Positions 55,425 through 63,572 of a stretch of DNA of 64,000 bases are shown piece by piece (within the stretch, counting starts at the first letter, position 1; each line of letters starts with the position of its first letter). The position numbers and the translations under genes were made by a program. Source of the DNA: Asaia astilbis JCM 15831. GTDB lineage: Bacteria; Pseudomonadota; Alphaproteobacteria; Acetobacterales; Acetobacteraceae. The DNA lies in NCBI RefSeq assembly GCF_000613845.1, contig NZ_BAJT01000003.1:157237-221236 (forward strand), read 5' to 3'. Below the pieces are notes generated by a model. The model was not told the origin of the DNA and made no database searches. It saw only the letters and a program-made list of their open reading frames with translations.

Positions 55425-58385
55425 TTAGGAAAGGCGCTGACGTCTCTTTCTCGGGGTCGAAGAATTGAGCCCGAACTGGGCGGTCAGGGAGTCACGATAC
55501 GCTCTCTGGCTCCTCATCAGGTCGTGCGGATTGCCGAATTTTTGCGCGATCAGATCGTGCATCGTTTCGATCTCGGCGAGGTGGGCACGATGATCCAAAG
55601 ATCCGGTGACGGATTGATTGTGTCGACGGTGGATGTTGAGCGGGCGGGCGAGGAAAGCGATCTCGGTGCCCGGTCGCATGAGGAGTTCGACGTAGATGCG
55701 CCAGTCTCCTGCAAGACGAAGCTGTGGTAACTCCGACTGGCAGGCAAGCAGCGCGTTCAGAAACTCCTGACGCCTGAACAGGGCGGAGCTGGCATTGAGA
55801 ACGAGATTGCATGTGGCGAGATAGTCGCGCGCGAAGCTTTCCCCCTCCATCAGCATGTCCCGTCCAAGCCTGTGCCCCACATGGCTGCGATAATAGTCCT
55901 GATAATTCGGGGCTAACTCCGCCCCGTCCTGATCGATGGCGCGACTATCGCAAAATGCCATGACCGCCTTGGGCGATTGGGTAACTGCTGCGATCAGGAC
56001 GGATAAGAATTCCGGCTCTGAAAGATCATCGGCTTCGGCGATCCAGAGCCAGTCTCCTGTCGCGAGCGTTGCTGCCTTTTGCCACTGGGTGAAGACCGAT
56101 CCGCTCTGTTGCTTTCCTTCAATCAGGCGAATGTTGCGGTTGAACTGTTCCGCGGTCTGTCGGCACAGCTCGACACTCTGGTCATCAGACGCATCGTCGA
56201 GGACAATAATTTCGGTCACGGGGCAATTCTGCGCGAAGATCGTGGCCATGCGTGCGGCAAGATACTGCGCATAATTATAGGAGAGAACGACAACCGAAAT
56301 CGACGGTAAATCTGGCAGTGCGAGTGTCTTAAGACGGTCCACATAAGGGGCGAATGACAATTTTTCGGCCAGAGCCTGACCTTTTTGCATCCGTTCGTCG
56401 GAAGACTGTGGCGCGCTGGCCGCCGCTCGCAAGACTTCCATTCCCATGAAAGGGAGATCGCCGGGCAGTGCCACGCGATGGCGTGTATCGCCCTCCTGAT
56501 GAAGCTCCTCGAGGAGATCGGGAATCATGCCATTGCGGGCAAAGGCGAGGCAGGGCAGGCCCGAGGCAAGCGCTTCCAAGGCGACCGAAGGATAGGGGTC
56601 TTCCCGGGAAGGGAGGAGAAACAGGTCAGCGGCAGACAGAAATGGATTGACGTCCTCCACTCTACCCGGAAGGTGAAAGCGCCTTGTTGCCTGTGCGGCG
56701 TCGAGGTCTGAAAGCAGGTTCTGTCTCATGCTGTCGGCAAGAGCACCGACCCACAAAAAGTGGATCGGGCGGTGAGGGCGCGTTTTGGCCACTGGCGTAA
56801 AAGACTCGCTCTGGATCATCTGCCAGAGCTGAAGAAACAGGTCGAAGCCTTTGCGGATATCGCCGTAACCGACGCCGATCACGACGAGTGCTTCGCTCTC
56901 TATTCCGTAGGCCAAACGCACCCGTCGACGCGCGGGGTCGAAAAACGCAATGTTGTGATAAAGACCCTGCGGCAGAATGATCGCCTCAGGGCAAAGGCGT
57001 GTCAGCTGCGCGCCGGGAACCACGACTTTTCTCGCCTGTTTGCGCGCCTGCTCGAAACAGTCTTCGAGACGATGCTGTCTGATCATGCCGGGAAGCTCGT
57101 GCACAAGCAGGATGAAGGAGAGGCCTGCTGCGCTGATCTCAGGGGCCAGTTTGGTCGATGCGACACTGTTCATCAGCGCAGAGGTAAAGCCCTCGGCACG
57201 AAGAGACTGGATACGTTCCGCGCAGGCCCGTGTGCCCGGGGTCAGGATGTCGACCGTGCCGATCTGACGATAGCGCGCCAGCAGATCGCCACCGCCCAGA
57301 AGCACGAAGGCGATCTCGAGCCCATGGGTGCGCTTCAGGGTCTCTCCGATTGCGAGAAGCAGCATTTGTGCGCCTGCCGGAAAGGCGTCATGTCCGATCA
57401 GCAGAAGCCGGTGGGGGGCGAAGTGGCTTTGAAGACCGGTGACCGCCCGTGCCGTTGCATTGAGATAGGCAGCGCCGAAATGGATGTCGGGCTCGAGATA
57501 AGCTCCTTCTGCCCACTCGTTCCACGCATTGATGCACAGAAAGGGCTCGCCCATGAAAGGATTGCGACGTGCATTGGCGATGCTCTCCTTCAGCCAGCGC
57601 TCGTAAAGCCTTGGTGTTGAGCCATGCAGAACAAGCCCGGCTCCCTGGCGTCTCGGGTCATTATCCCAGGAAGGGGTGAGGGTTCTGATCAGCGGAAAAT
57701 CCGGAGCCGGATCGGCGAGAGATTTCTCGACCAGCTCGTCATAATCGTAGATCCGTGCCGTCATATCCTCGTCGAGCACCTGAACCCTGTCTTCGATCGG
57801 GGTGCAGGGCACAGTCAGCTTGTGCGGCGGAAATTCGATGGCGCCGTCCATCCCGAATGCGCGTGGATCATTGTCATCGAAGGCCTGAGCCATGACAACA
57901 ATGGGGTCGAGCGCGTGTTCGCTCTGGAAGAGGAAGCGCCAGCGCGCGATGCGCCTCGCGGCATCAGGAATGGTGCCGGGCCGATAGATCATGAAGAGGG
58001 GACGAGACCCGATACGCAGATATCGTCTATCCGCCATATGCCGCGCGAGGTCAGTGATGAGGGCCGGATCGTCTTCGACATTGTAGTTCTGCGAAATCAG
58101 AATGTCATCTTCGCCGCCATCCCAGCGTCGGCTCCAGTTTTCATTGGCCCACATCAGACAGAAGGGAAGGTCGATGTCCGGGTTCTGAAGGAGTATTTCC
58201 ATCGGCCGCTCAAGCAGGCGCTGACCATCGAACCAAAAGTAACACCCATTGATATCATTGGTGTTTTTTCCGGATGGTCGCGCTACGTTCTCCTGTTTCC
58301 GACCGTGGGAACGGGAAACTTTCCCCTTGTACTGGCCCGCCAGATCGTGCGATTCTGCGGGGGCTGCGGCGGCGTGGATGGACAC
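55425..58385 (-). CDS. Multidomain glycosyltransferase, apparently N-terminally truncated
   Basis: This large cytoplasmic enzyme (986 codons) combines three parts likely used in surface polysaccharide synthesis. Residues about 45-330 are a GH99-like/WbsX domain (CYFWFDGQRLLERP, FCLMWANENWSRRWDG, NAWNEWAEGAYLEPD). Residues about 340-690 are a GT4-type transferase (LLPSREDPYPSVALEALASG). Residues about 695-940 are a GT2 transferase (ISVVVLSYNYAQYLA, VLDDASDDQS, WIAEADDLSEP). The family normally has about 80 more residues before CYFWF, including an N-terminal FYLPQFHP-like motif. Here the 45 upstream codons look unrelated, so the gene seems cut near 58250, possibly by the neighbouring prophage or an older rearrangement. 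Confidence 0.82.
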   Translation of the reverse strand: MSIHAAAAPAESHDLAGQYKGKVSRSHGRKQENVARPSGKNTNDINGCYFWFDGQRLLERPMEILLQNPDIDLPFCLMWANENWSRRWDGGEDDILISQNYNVEDDPALITDLARHMADRRYLRIGSRPLFMIYRPGTIPDAARRIARWRFLFQSEHALDPIVVMAQAFDDNDPRAFGMDGAIEFPPHKLTVPCTPIEDRVQVLDEDMTARIYDYDELVEKSLADPAPDFPLIRTLTPSWDNDPRRQGAGLVLHGSTPRLYERWLKESIANARRNPFMGEPFLCINAWNEWAEGAYLEPDIHFGAAYLNATARAVTGLQSHFAPHRLLLIGHDAFPAGAQMLLLAIGETLKRTHGLEIAFVLLGGGDLLARYRQIGTVDILTPGTRACAERIQSLRAEGFTSALMNSVASTKLAPEISAAGLSFILLVHELPGMIRQHRLEDCFEQARKQARKVVVPGAQLTRLCPEAIILPQGLYHNIAFFDPARRRVRLAYGIESEALVVIGVGYGDIRKGFDLFLQLWQMIQSESFTPVAKTRPHRPIHFLWVGALADSMRQNLLSDLDAAQATRRFHLPGRVEDVNPFLSAADLFLLPSREDPYPSVALEALASGLPCLAFARNGMIPDLLEELHQEGDTRHRVALPGDLPFMGMEVLRAAASAPQSSDERMQKGQALAEKLSFAPYVDRLKTLALPDLPSISVVVLSYNYAQYLAARMATIFAQNCPVTEIIVLDDASDDQSVELCRQTAEQFNRNIRLIEGKQQSGSVFTQWQKAATLATGDWLWIAEADDLSEPEFLSVLIAAVTQSPKAVMAFCDSRAIDQDGAELAPNYQDYYRSHVGHRLGRDMLMEGESFARDYLATCNLVLNASSALFRRQEFLNALLACQSELPQLRLAGDWRIYVELLMRPGTEIAFLARPLNIHRRHNQSVTGSLDHRAHLAEIETMHDLIAQKFGNPHDLMRSQRAYRDSLTAQFGLNSSTPRKRRQRLS

Positions 58386-58761
58386 GCGGGAGAGGGCTCT
58401 CCCTAAGCGAGATCATGCGGCTCACCAGCCCAGAGCAAGCGTGTCAGACGGTTAATTGGTGGAAAGGTCCCTCCAGCGCGTGAGCGTCCGTCAGCGATAG
58501 CCGGTATCAAGCCCGGCACGCAGCACCGGCGCCCTGTTCGAGAGGGGTTACGCGTCGCGTTTCTTCAGTGACCGAACCGGGGCGCAAAATCATCGTGGTG
58601 TTGATAGGCGAGGGCGGCTTTCGGGCCGCCCTTTGCTTGCAGGACTAAGCTACGCGCCGCTTAGGCGTGCTGCCAGATAAAGGCTGTTATACAGTAGGTC
58701 TTGATTATCGCGACTTTATGGCGTCTGTATGCGTTTCGACATCGCGCAGTGGAACAGAGAT
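58386..58761. other. Gene-poor junction between chromosome and prophage
   Basis: No convincing gene, tRNA or insertion-sequence end was found here. The stretch holds a strong hairpin at 58611-58632 and AT-rich sequence before the next plus-strand gene. It is the most likely place for a prophage attachment site, but the matching repeat would lie outside the window. Confidence 0.5.
58611..58632 (+). terminator. GC-rich hairpin, probable terminator
   Basis: An 8-bp stem (58611-58618 with 58625-58632) has a 6-nt loop and is followed by a short TTT and a T-containing stretch. It insulates the chromosome side from the accessory genes. Confidence 0.6.
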
Positions 58762-59589
58762 ATGACGACAATTCCCACCGATGGTCTCACTATCAAGTAC
58801 GAGAACCATAGCCCCATTGAGTTGGCAGATCTGACGACCAGCCTGCAGGCTGTGGCTAGGAGATACGCTCGATTTGCCGCGCAAAACGGAGTCACCTTTG
58901 AGGACGAGAACGCATCTGCGCTGTATGTGCGCGAGATCAGGCCAGGCAGCGTTATCGTCGATCTCATCAATTGGGGCGAAGCTCACAAAGGAACTTTGAC
59001 CGCTGCGGTTGTCGCTGGAGGCGCGGCCGCAACGCAGGTGAATGCTCTTACTACGTTCGCCAAAAATCTTCGCGATAGTCTCAATTGGTTGAAAGGATCT
59101 GGAGATAAACCAGAAGATGTGTCTACAAGTGAACTCAAGGATATCAGCAAGATCCTGGAGCCCATCGCAAAAGATCCTGGAGCCAATCTGCACATAAATG
59201 CGGCGGAAGGATCTCATGTAGTTGTCTCCGTCAATTACAATAGTCTTGAGGCAAATGCCATTCAAAACAGGGCAGACAAGATTATTGAAGAGAGAGCAGA
59301 GCCTGCCCAGAAAAGTTTCAGACGTGTCCTTATGTATTGGTGGCAAGCCAATAAGGGCGCGGAGTCTACTAGTGATAAGGTGGTTATCGACGATATCTCC
59401 GAGAAGCCCTTGAAGGTTGTTTTCGAGGATGACGAAATAAAGAGCAAAATGTTGAGCGGAGCAGGAAATCCATTCAACGAGAGCTTCTTGGTGGACGTAC
59501 ATCTTCTCACCGTGCGCGGCAGGCCAAGGGCCTATAAAGTCACCAAGCTTCACGAAGTGATGGACTCTGATGAGACCGGTGAGGACTGA
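58762..59589 (+). CDS. Unknown accessory protein at the prophage edge
   Basis: I do not recognise this family. The start at 58762 (MTTIPTDGLTIKYENHSPIEL) is preferred to 58729 because of the GGAACAGAG upstream. The 275-aa protein is acidic and has no signal peptide. Residues about 45-75 form an ASALYVREIRPGSVIVDLI strand pattern, followed by a hydrophobic GTLTAAVVAGGAAATQVNAL segment that might touch membrane. The C-terminus has a beta-rich VDVHLLTVRGRPRAYKV. Codon use is less GC-biased than the neighbouring chromosome, consistent with recent acquisition. Its orientation, opposite to the lysis genes, suggests expression during lysogeny. Confidence 0.6.
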   Translation: MTTIPTDGLTIKYENHSPIELADLTTSLQAVARRYARFAAQNGVTFEDENASALYVREIRPGSVIVDLINWGEAHKGTLTAAVVAGGAAATQVNALTTFAKNLRDSLNWLKGSGDKPEDVSTSELKDISKILEPIAKDPGANLHINAAEGSHVVVSVNYNSLEANAIQNRADKIIEERAEPAQKSFRRVLMYWWQANKGAESTSDKVVIDDISEKPLKVVFEDDEIKSKMLSGAGNPFNESFLVDVHLLTVRGRPRAYKVTKLHEVMDSDETGED

Positions 59590-59894
59590 TTTGCGTAGTA
59601 GATCCTCCCGTTGCTTGTCGTCCGTTGTCGTCAAGGGCGCTTGATGGCGGTTTGGTCGCCTATCCTATCGGCAACGTGTGCAAAAAATGCACAGGTTCAA
59701 CTATCTGGAATCTCCGAAGGCTCGATCATTCGAAACTTGCGATTTTGCGCAAGTTCGCAAGTTCCTCGTGCCGATCGCATCTCGCAACAGTTCGCGCTCG
59801 CCTTTTAATTGACTCTCACCATTCGTTCGCGTTCTGTTCTAACTCAACAAACCCGACCCCAGCGACCGAAGAAGACGTGCATTTCGTGATCCTC
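59590..59894. other. Intergenic stretch with repeated motifs
   Basis: No gene is supported between the two plus-strand genes. The stretch contains an inverted plus direct repeat (59734-59763) and several TTGCG/CGCAA words, which look like protein-binding sites. Confidence 0.4.
59734..59763. repeat. Inverted and tandem 8-bp repeat, candidate operator
   Basis: AACTTGCG (59734-59741) is followed after 6 nt by its exact complement CGCAAGTT (59748-59755). A direct copy, CGCAAGTT (59756-59763), follows immediately. Three related half-sites in 30 bp within a prophage control region fit a phage repressor operator. Confidence 0.45.
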
Positions 59895-60092
59895 ATGGCG
59901 CTCAAGCTTGACGATAGCGGAAGGCACCGGCGCTTGAATGCGAAGATGACCGGCTCAGAGGTCGAGGGCCTGGCCCAGAGAATCACCGCCCACCTGCGCC
60001 GGTCGAATATGTGGCCGCATCAGGGGGAGCCGTTGCCGCCACATGAGACGATTGGTTACTCGATTGCTTGGCGGGACAAGGATGACGAGTAA
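59895..60092 (+). CDS. Small hypothetical protein
   Basis: This 65-aa protein (MALKLDDSGRHRRLNAKMTG) is charged and probably cytoplasmic, with a predicted central helix (SEVEGLAQRITAHLRRSN). A longer in-frame reading upstream has atypical composition, so the ATG at 59895 is preferred; a GTG at 59877 is an alternative. No family is recognised. It is convergent with the spanin-like gene, 6 bp away. Confidence 0.45.
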   Translation: MALKLDDSGRHRRLNAKMTGSEVEGLAQRITAHLRRSNMWPHQGEPLPPHETIGYSIAWRDKDDE

Positions 60093-60098
60093 AGCCGC

Positions 60099-60305
60099 TC
60101 ATCTCTGACAGGCGCGCACCTGGTCCCGTAAGCCGATATAGTCGCCGATCCATCGCACGGTTTCCGGATTTGGATTGGCTTTGATCTCCGCAGCAAGCGC
60201 GGCCTGATCAGCCTTGCTGTAGGTCACAAGGACAGGGCAGGGCACATATTGCACCGACGAACAGGAAGAGAGCCCGAGGAGGGCGACGAGAGCGAGCCAC
60301 CTCAT
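60099..60305 (-). CDS. Small lipoprotein, putative outer spanin (Rz1-like)
   Basis: The 68-aa product starts MRWLALVALLGLSSCSS, a lipoprotein signal with lipobox LSSC. A short periplasmic tail follows. It overlaps the end of the membrane-anchored gene at 60302-60535 by 4 bp, just as Rz/Rz1 pairs are arranged. O-spanins disrupt the outer membrane at the end of phage lysis. The call rests on size, lipobox and position, because sequence similarity among spanins is low. Confidence 0.6.
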   Translation of the reverse strand: MRWLALVALLGLSSCSSVQYVPCPVLVTYSKADQAALAAEIKANPNPETVRWIGDYIGLRDQVRACQR

Positions 60306-60535
60306 GCCGAGCCATCCCCGAGACGCTGCAACACCGCCTCTTCCGTCGCGGGCTTGTCGGCCTGAGCCTGCGCCATGGCTTGAGCTTTAAGCGTCGTCGC
60401 ATCGGCTGAGGTCTTCGCAGCCTCGGACGTGCTGACAGACGCTGCGTTCTTCCCGGCCCGGTTGGCGTACCAGATCAGGACACCGAGGGCGACGACGACA
60501 AACGCCACCGCCCCGGCGATGAGATCAGCCGTCAA
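60302..60535 (-). CDS. Membrane-anchored protein, putative inner spanin
   Basis: The 77-aa protein has one N-terminal membrane helix (LIAGAVAFVVVALGVLIWY, about residues 5-23). A helical, charged, Ala/Gln-rich periplasmic part follows. This matches the i-spanin (Rz) layout, although it is shorter than classical Rz. It overlaps both neighbours by 4 bp, which indicates coupled translation within the lysis operon. Confidence 0.55.
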   Translation of the reverse strand: MTADLIAGAVAFVVVALGVLIWYANRAGKNAASVSTSEAAKTSADATTLKAQAMAQAQADKPATEEAVLQRLGDGSA

Positions 60536-60822
60536 GCGGCCTGCGCAACAGTGCTGCTCGTGCCCTTGAAGGCGGCAACGAGGGACTTGATGTCGGTGTC
60601 GAGCTTGTCGGCATCGTCTTCGATCGCGCTGATTGCGTCGAGGATGGCCGAAAGATCCTTGTTGGAGTTCTCGAGCGACGGGATGATCAGATCGCCGACC
60701 TCGCCGATGATGGCAGCGGCTGCCGTCAGCTTTGCCGTCGTAGCGGAGCTGACTGAACTGCCAGCCGCATCGGTGATCAGCTTGACGAGCTTGGTGACGA
60801 GCGTGTTTGCGCTGGTGGTCAT
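60532..60822 (-). CDS. Small Ala/Ser/Asp-rich phage protein in lysis cassette
   Basis: I do not recognise a family. The 96-aa protein (MTTSANTLVTKLVKLITDAAG) is predicted to be almost all helix with heptad-like spacing (LSAILDAISAIEDDADKLDTDIKSL). It lacks a signal peptide. Placement between spanin-like and holin-like genes with a 4-bp overlap suggests a lysis-timing or coiled-coil partner role; this is inference. Confidence 0.5.
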   Translation of the reverse strand: MTTSANTLVTKLVKLITDAAGSSVSSATTAKLTAAAAIIGEVGDLIIPSLENSNKDLSAILDAISAIEDDADKLDTDIKSLVAAFKGTSSTVAQAA

Positions 60823-60879
60823 GGTATTCTCTTTCTCAATGGTGATGATCGATCCCGGCCCGACTGCCGGTGTCGTCAG

Positions 60880-61110
60880 TCAGGGTTTGCGGTCGTCCGC
60901 GTTCGCAGCGTGCTTGCCGTTCATGGCGAGCCCGTTGACGATCAGATAAAGAGGAAGCCACTTCGAGCTGTCGGAGGGGCGAGGCCAGAAGCGGGCGACT
61001 ACGGCTGCTAGAGCGACGATGAACGTGATGATCGTTGTCGCATCCCCTGCGAGAGATGCTGGAAGAAAGGGGAGGATCGTTTCGAAGATCGTTTGCCAGT
61101 CGATATTCAT
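60880..61110 (-). CDS. Holin-like small membrane protein
   Basis: The 76-aa protein has a hydrophobic central helix (ATTIITFIVALAAVVARFW) and a second weak one (LPLYLIVNGLAM), with a charged C-terminus. These are the features of class II-like holins. It overlaps the lysozyme-like gene by 4 bp. Holins open the inner membrane to release endolysin. The assignment depends on context. Confidence 0.6.
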   Translation of the reverse strand: MNIDWQTIFETILPFLPASLAGDATTIITFIVALAAVVARFWPRPSDSSKWLPLYLIVNGLAMNGKHAANADDRKP

Positions 61111-61601
61111 GCTTGGACCGCCTCGCGGAAATGGGCGACGTTCGCGACTGGATCAGCCGCGCCGAGCGCCGAGTTGTAAAACTGCTTGTGGTATCGGCTG
61201 AGCCCTTCGGCATCGGCAAAGTGCGGAAGGGCGGCCGGAGCGCGGTAGTATTTCACGCGGCACATCGCGCAGGCGTAGGCCAGATTGGTGACCATCAGAT
61301 CAGCCGTGGCCGGTAGGTTGCCAATCATGGCACGGATAGCGGTTGCCGCTTTGGACTGACCTGGGTAGCGGAGCCAGTTCGACCAGCAATCGTCGTGCGT
61401 GAAAGGCTCCATCTGCCAGAGCCCCATTGCAGGGCCGTATCCGGTGTTGGTCACCTGCCGGAGATAGGCCGCGTTGCTCTCAGCCAGTGCCGTGCCAACC
61501 ACGAGGTTGACGGCGGCCATGCTTGCGTGGGATTGGCCCATAAGCTGAAGAGTGGGAGCAACGACCAGCGCTTTGAGCTGCGATGTGTTGATACCGGCCA
61601 T
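61107..61601 (-). CDS. Phage lysozyme-like protein, putative endolysin
   Basis: The 164-aa protein resembles a lysozyme-fold family common in phages. Near the N-terminus LVVGTALAESN supplies a likely catalytic Glu, followed by GYGPAMGLWQMEPFTHDDCW. It lacks a signal peptide, so holin-dependent release is expected. Its start overlaps the stop of the upstream gene (TGATG), and its stop overlaps the holin-like start. The glycosidase activity is predicted, not shown. Confidence 0.65.
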   Translation of the reverse strand: MAGINTSQLKALVVAPTLQLMGQSHASMAAVNLVVGTALAESNAAYLRQVTNTGYGPAMGLWQMEPFTHDDCWSNWLRYPGQSKAATAIRAMIGNLPATADLMVTNLAYACAMCRVKYYRAPAALPHFADAEGLSRYHKQFYNSALGAADPVANVAHFREAVQA

Positions 61602-61885
61602 CAGATCTTACCCAAGCTGTGCAGCAGGGCGTAAACGCCCACTGCTGAGCCGCCGCCGAGGCCCGAACAGGCCGATACAATCATCGCACGGACATTGCCC
61701 TGACTACGGATCATGGCAGTCTGAGCATCCTGATTCATGATGATTTGCGATAGCTGGCCGCTCTGGGCGCTCTGTGTCGTCTGAACTTCAACCATCTGGC
61801 GTTCGAGGGTTTTGACATCCTGTCTCACGTCAGAAAATTCGCCTCTTGTGACGTAGGCAAGGACGTCATCAGTTTCGGCGTTCAT
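61601..61885 (-). CDS. Coiled-coil membrane protein of the lysis module
   Basis: The 94-aa protein begins MNAETDDVLAYVTRGEFSD. Heptads at about residues 20-60 (VRQDVKTLERQMVEVQTTQ) suggest a coiled coil. A C-terminal hydrophobic segment (AMIVSACSGLGGGSAVGVYALL) forms a single membrane helix. It is first in the lysis operon, after the terminator at 61899. It might be an antiholin or accessory protein; the family is not recognised. Confidence 0.5.
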   Translation of the reverse strand: MNAETDDVLAYVTRGEFSDVRQDVKTLERQMVEVQTTQSAQSGQLSQIIMNQDAQTAMIRSQGNVRAMIVSACSGLGGGSAVGVYALLHSLGKI

Positions 61886-61898
61886 GGCCCCTCCAATA

Positions 61899-61925
61899 AA
61901 AAAGCCGCCCGGTGAGGGGCGGCTG
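61899..61925 (-). terminator. Intrinsic terminator between tail-fibre and lysis modules
   Basis: On the minus strand an 8-bp GC stem (61918-61925 with 61904-61911, 6-nt loop) is followed by a T run (61904-61899). It lies just after the tail-fibre stop and before the lysis operon. Confidence 0.85.
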
Positions 61926-61960
61926 ATGCAGCCTGGCTAGGCCGAAATTTGAACAACAAC

Positions 61961-63052
61961 TTACTGACATGCCGAAGTGCTGCGATAGAACTGACCAGCA
62001 GAATTTACGCACGCATAAGCATTCCCAGTGCCAGTCATGCTGGTTGCTTTGAGAATATTAAATTTGGATGTTAGATAGTTAGATGCCTGAGCCCCTCTGT
62101 TTGTGAAGTAAAGGGAATTGTCAGAGGAATCGAAGCTTATATAGATATTCTGATTGTTTGCATCTTGCGTCGGGTTTGTTAGCCACAAATACCCGCCACT
62201 AAGTATGCGAACGTAGCCAGACAGGACAACATTGCCCGTTATGCTTCCGCCACTTAGCGGAAGATACGTTGATGTCGCCTTCGCTTGCGTGAGATAAGAT
62301 GATGCTGCGCTGGTCTGCGTCAGGTAAGTCGACGCAGCGTCAGACTTGGCAAGATAAGTGCCTGATGCAGAGGAAGGAGTTAGGTAAGTGTTCGCCGCAT
62401 TCGTCTGCGTCAGGTATGTGCTGCTCGCATTGCCCTGCGTCAGATAAATCGACGCTGCATCAGCCGACTTAAGATAGGGCGCGATGGCGGCGCTAAAATC
62501 CGAATTGGAAACGTAGTTTTCGGAGACGTTTGTAAGATCTGTTTGCAACCCCTCCTCTACGGACATGGCGCGCGTCTTTTCGGCATCGACAGCAGAAGAG
62601 ACCTGATCGGGAGTCGAATAGCGCGGGTCCACATAGGACGGGATGCATGGTGCGTTAGCCGGGTATAAATACCCGGTTCCGGTATCGGCGCACATATATG
62701 CAGACTGGTCGTTAGGAGGGGTCGAAACATACCCCCGCGCGTAAATCTTGCCGTTGAACGTCACATCTCCATTCACCGAACCGCCAGTAAGCGGGAAATA
62801 CTGTGATTCCGCGCTCGCTTGCGTGAGATATGGGGTAAGAGCTTCTGTCAGCTCAGAGGGCGTGACTGCTGCATCGATGCCAGCCTGCATGGTGGCAAAC
62901 GTAGTGACCCCCGCCCCATCAGCGTTGCGGGCCGTTCCGAGCGGCGTATTGAGCGGCAATCCATTCGGAGGAACAAACTGCGGCTTGGTCGTCTGTGTCT
63001 GGGCGCACGCAATGGCAGGCAGCAACCCAGCGAGGATAAGAAAACGCTTCAC
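61961..63052 (-). CDS. Tail-fibre-like protein with signal peptide and tandem repeats
   Basis: The 363-aa product has an N-terminal export signal with a lipobox-like MKRFLILAGLLPAIAC, which is unexpected for a phage fibre. The middle contains 10-residue repeats built on a YLTQ core (about residues 195-265; DNA 62286-62465). Segments such as YFPLTGGSVNGDVTFNG and STYLPLSGGSITGNVVLSG resemble the shaft repeats of phage fibres. The end contains NLYFTNRGAQASNYLT-type sequence. It overlaps the adaptor gene by 4 bp, supporting a virion role, but cell-surface display is possible. Confidence 0.65.
   Translation of the reverse strand: MKRFLILAGLLPAIACAQTQTTKPQFVPPNGLPLNTPLGTARNADGAGVTTFATMQAGIDAAVTPSELTEALTPYLTQASAESQYFPLTGGSVNGDVTFNGKIYARGYVSTPPNDQSAYMCADTGTGYLYPANAPCIPSYVDPRYSTPDQVSSAVDAEKTRAMSVEEGLQTDLTNVSENYVSNSDFSAAIAPYLKSADAASIYLTQGNASSTYLTQTNAANTYLTPSSASGTYLAKSDAASTYLTQTSAASSYLTQAKATSTYLPLSGGSITGNVVLSGYVRILSGGYLWLTNPTQDANNQNIYISFDSSDNSLYFTNRGAQASNYLTSKFNILKATSMTGTGNAYACVNSAGQFYRSTSACQ
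62286..62465 (-). repeat. Tandem 30-bp repeats inside the tail-fibre gene
   Basis: Six consecutive 30-bp units (starting 62286, 62316, 62346, 62376, 62406 and 62436) encode decapeptides with a YLTQ core. The units differ by substitutions, so this is an old or selected repeat and not a CRISPR array. Confidence 0.8.
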
Positions 63053-63560
63053 GATGGAGCCTCATAAGTCGGGATGTTGGCATTGTTCCACCACCCGCCG
63101 CCACTTGGGGGCGAAGTAGGCAGCGAGTCTAGCCACGCGCTCATCGTCGCGCTGTTGACGGCGCTAATGTCGATCCCCGGCGCGCTTGGCGGCGAAGCAT
63201 CCACAAGGGAAGGTGTCGAACTGACGATGATCGAGACTGTGGCCTGATAGGTAGCCCCGGAGCTGCCGAGCACGCATACTGTGACGGGGATCGCGCCGGA
63301 TTGAACCCACTTGATCCACGCAGTAACGGTCGTTCCGCTGAGATAGGTCCACGACTGAGATCCGGCACTTCCAGCATCGAAAGCCAGCGCCTGCACGCTT
63401 TCGCCCGGACCCAGAATCGCCGAGAAATCGACGCTATAATCAGCGCCGCCGTTGATGTTATTGTCAGGCCACGCAAGCGGAGGCTGCAAGGCCATGCCGC
63501 GCAGTTGTGCGGTCGCACACCCGCCAGGCGCACGATCCGCGCTGATGGGCGCCAACTCAT
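63049..63560 (-). CDS. Phage fibre-tail adaptor-like protein
   Basis: The 170-aa protein resembles the adaptor that joins fibres to tails: a DYSVDFSAILGPGESVQAL element, SGTTVTAWIKWVQSGA and a terminal beta strand (YQATVSIIV). The N-terminus is best read from ATG 63560 with an AAAGGA site, if one C is missing near 63550. Otherwise translation would begin at a TTG at 63555. A Gly/Trp-rich tail (SGGGWWNNANIPTY) overlaps the tail-fibre start by 4 bp. Confidence 0.6.
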
Positions 63561-63572
63561 AGCAATGATCCT

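Noticed and set aside
56760..57620. 286-codon open frame on the plus strand over the glycosyltransferase
   Set aside because: Antisense to clear glycosyltransferase motifs and without recognisable domains.
58386..58761. tRNA gene as prophage attachment site
   Set aside because: No cloverleaf or GGTTCGA-type T-loop could be folded on either strand.
62286..62465. 30-bp repeats resembling a CRISPR array
   Set aside because: Units are contiguous, diverged and in frame, encoding decapeptides; there are no spacers.
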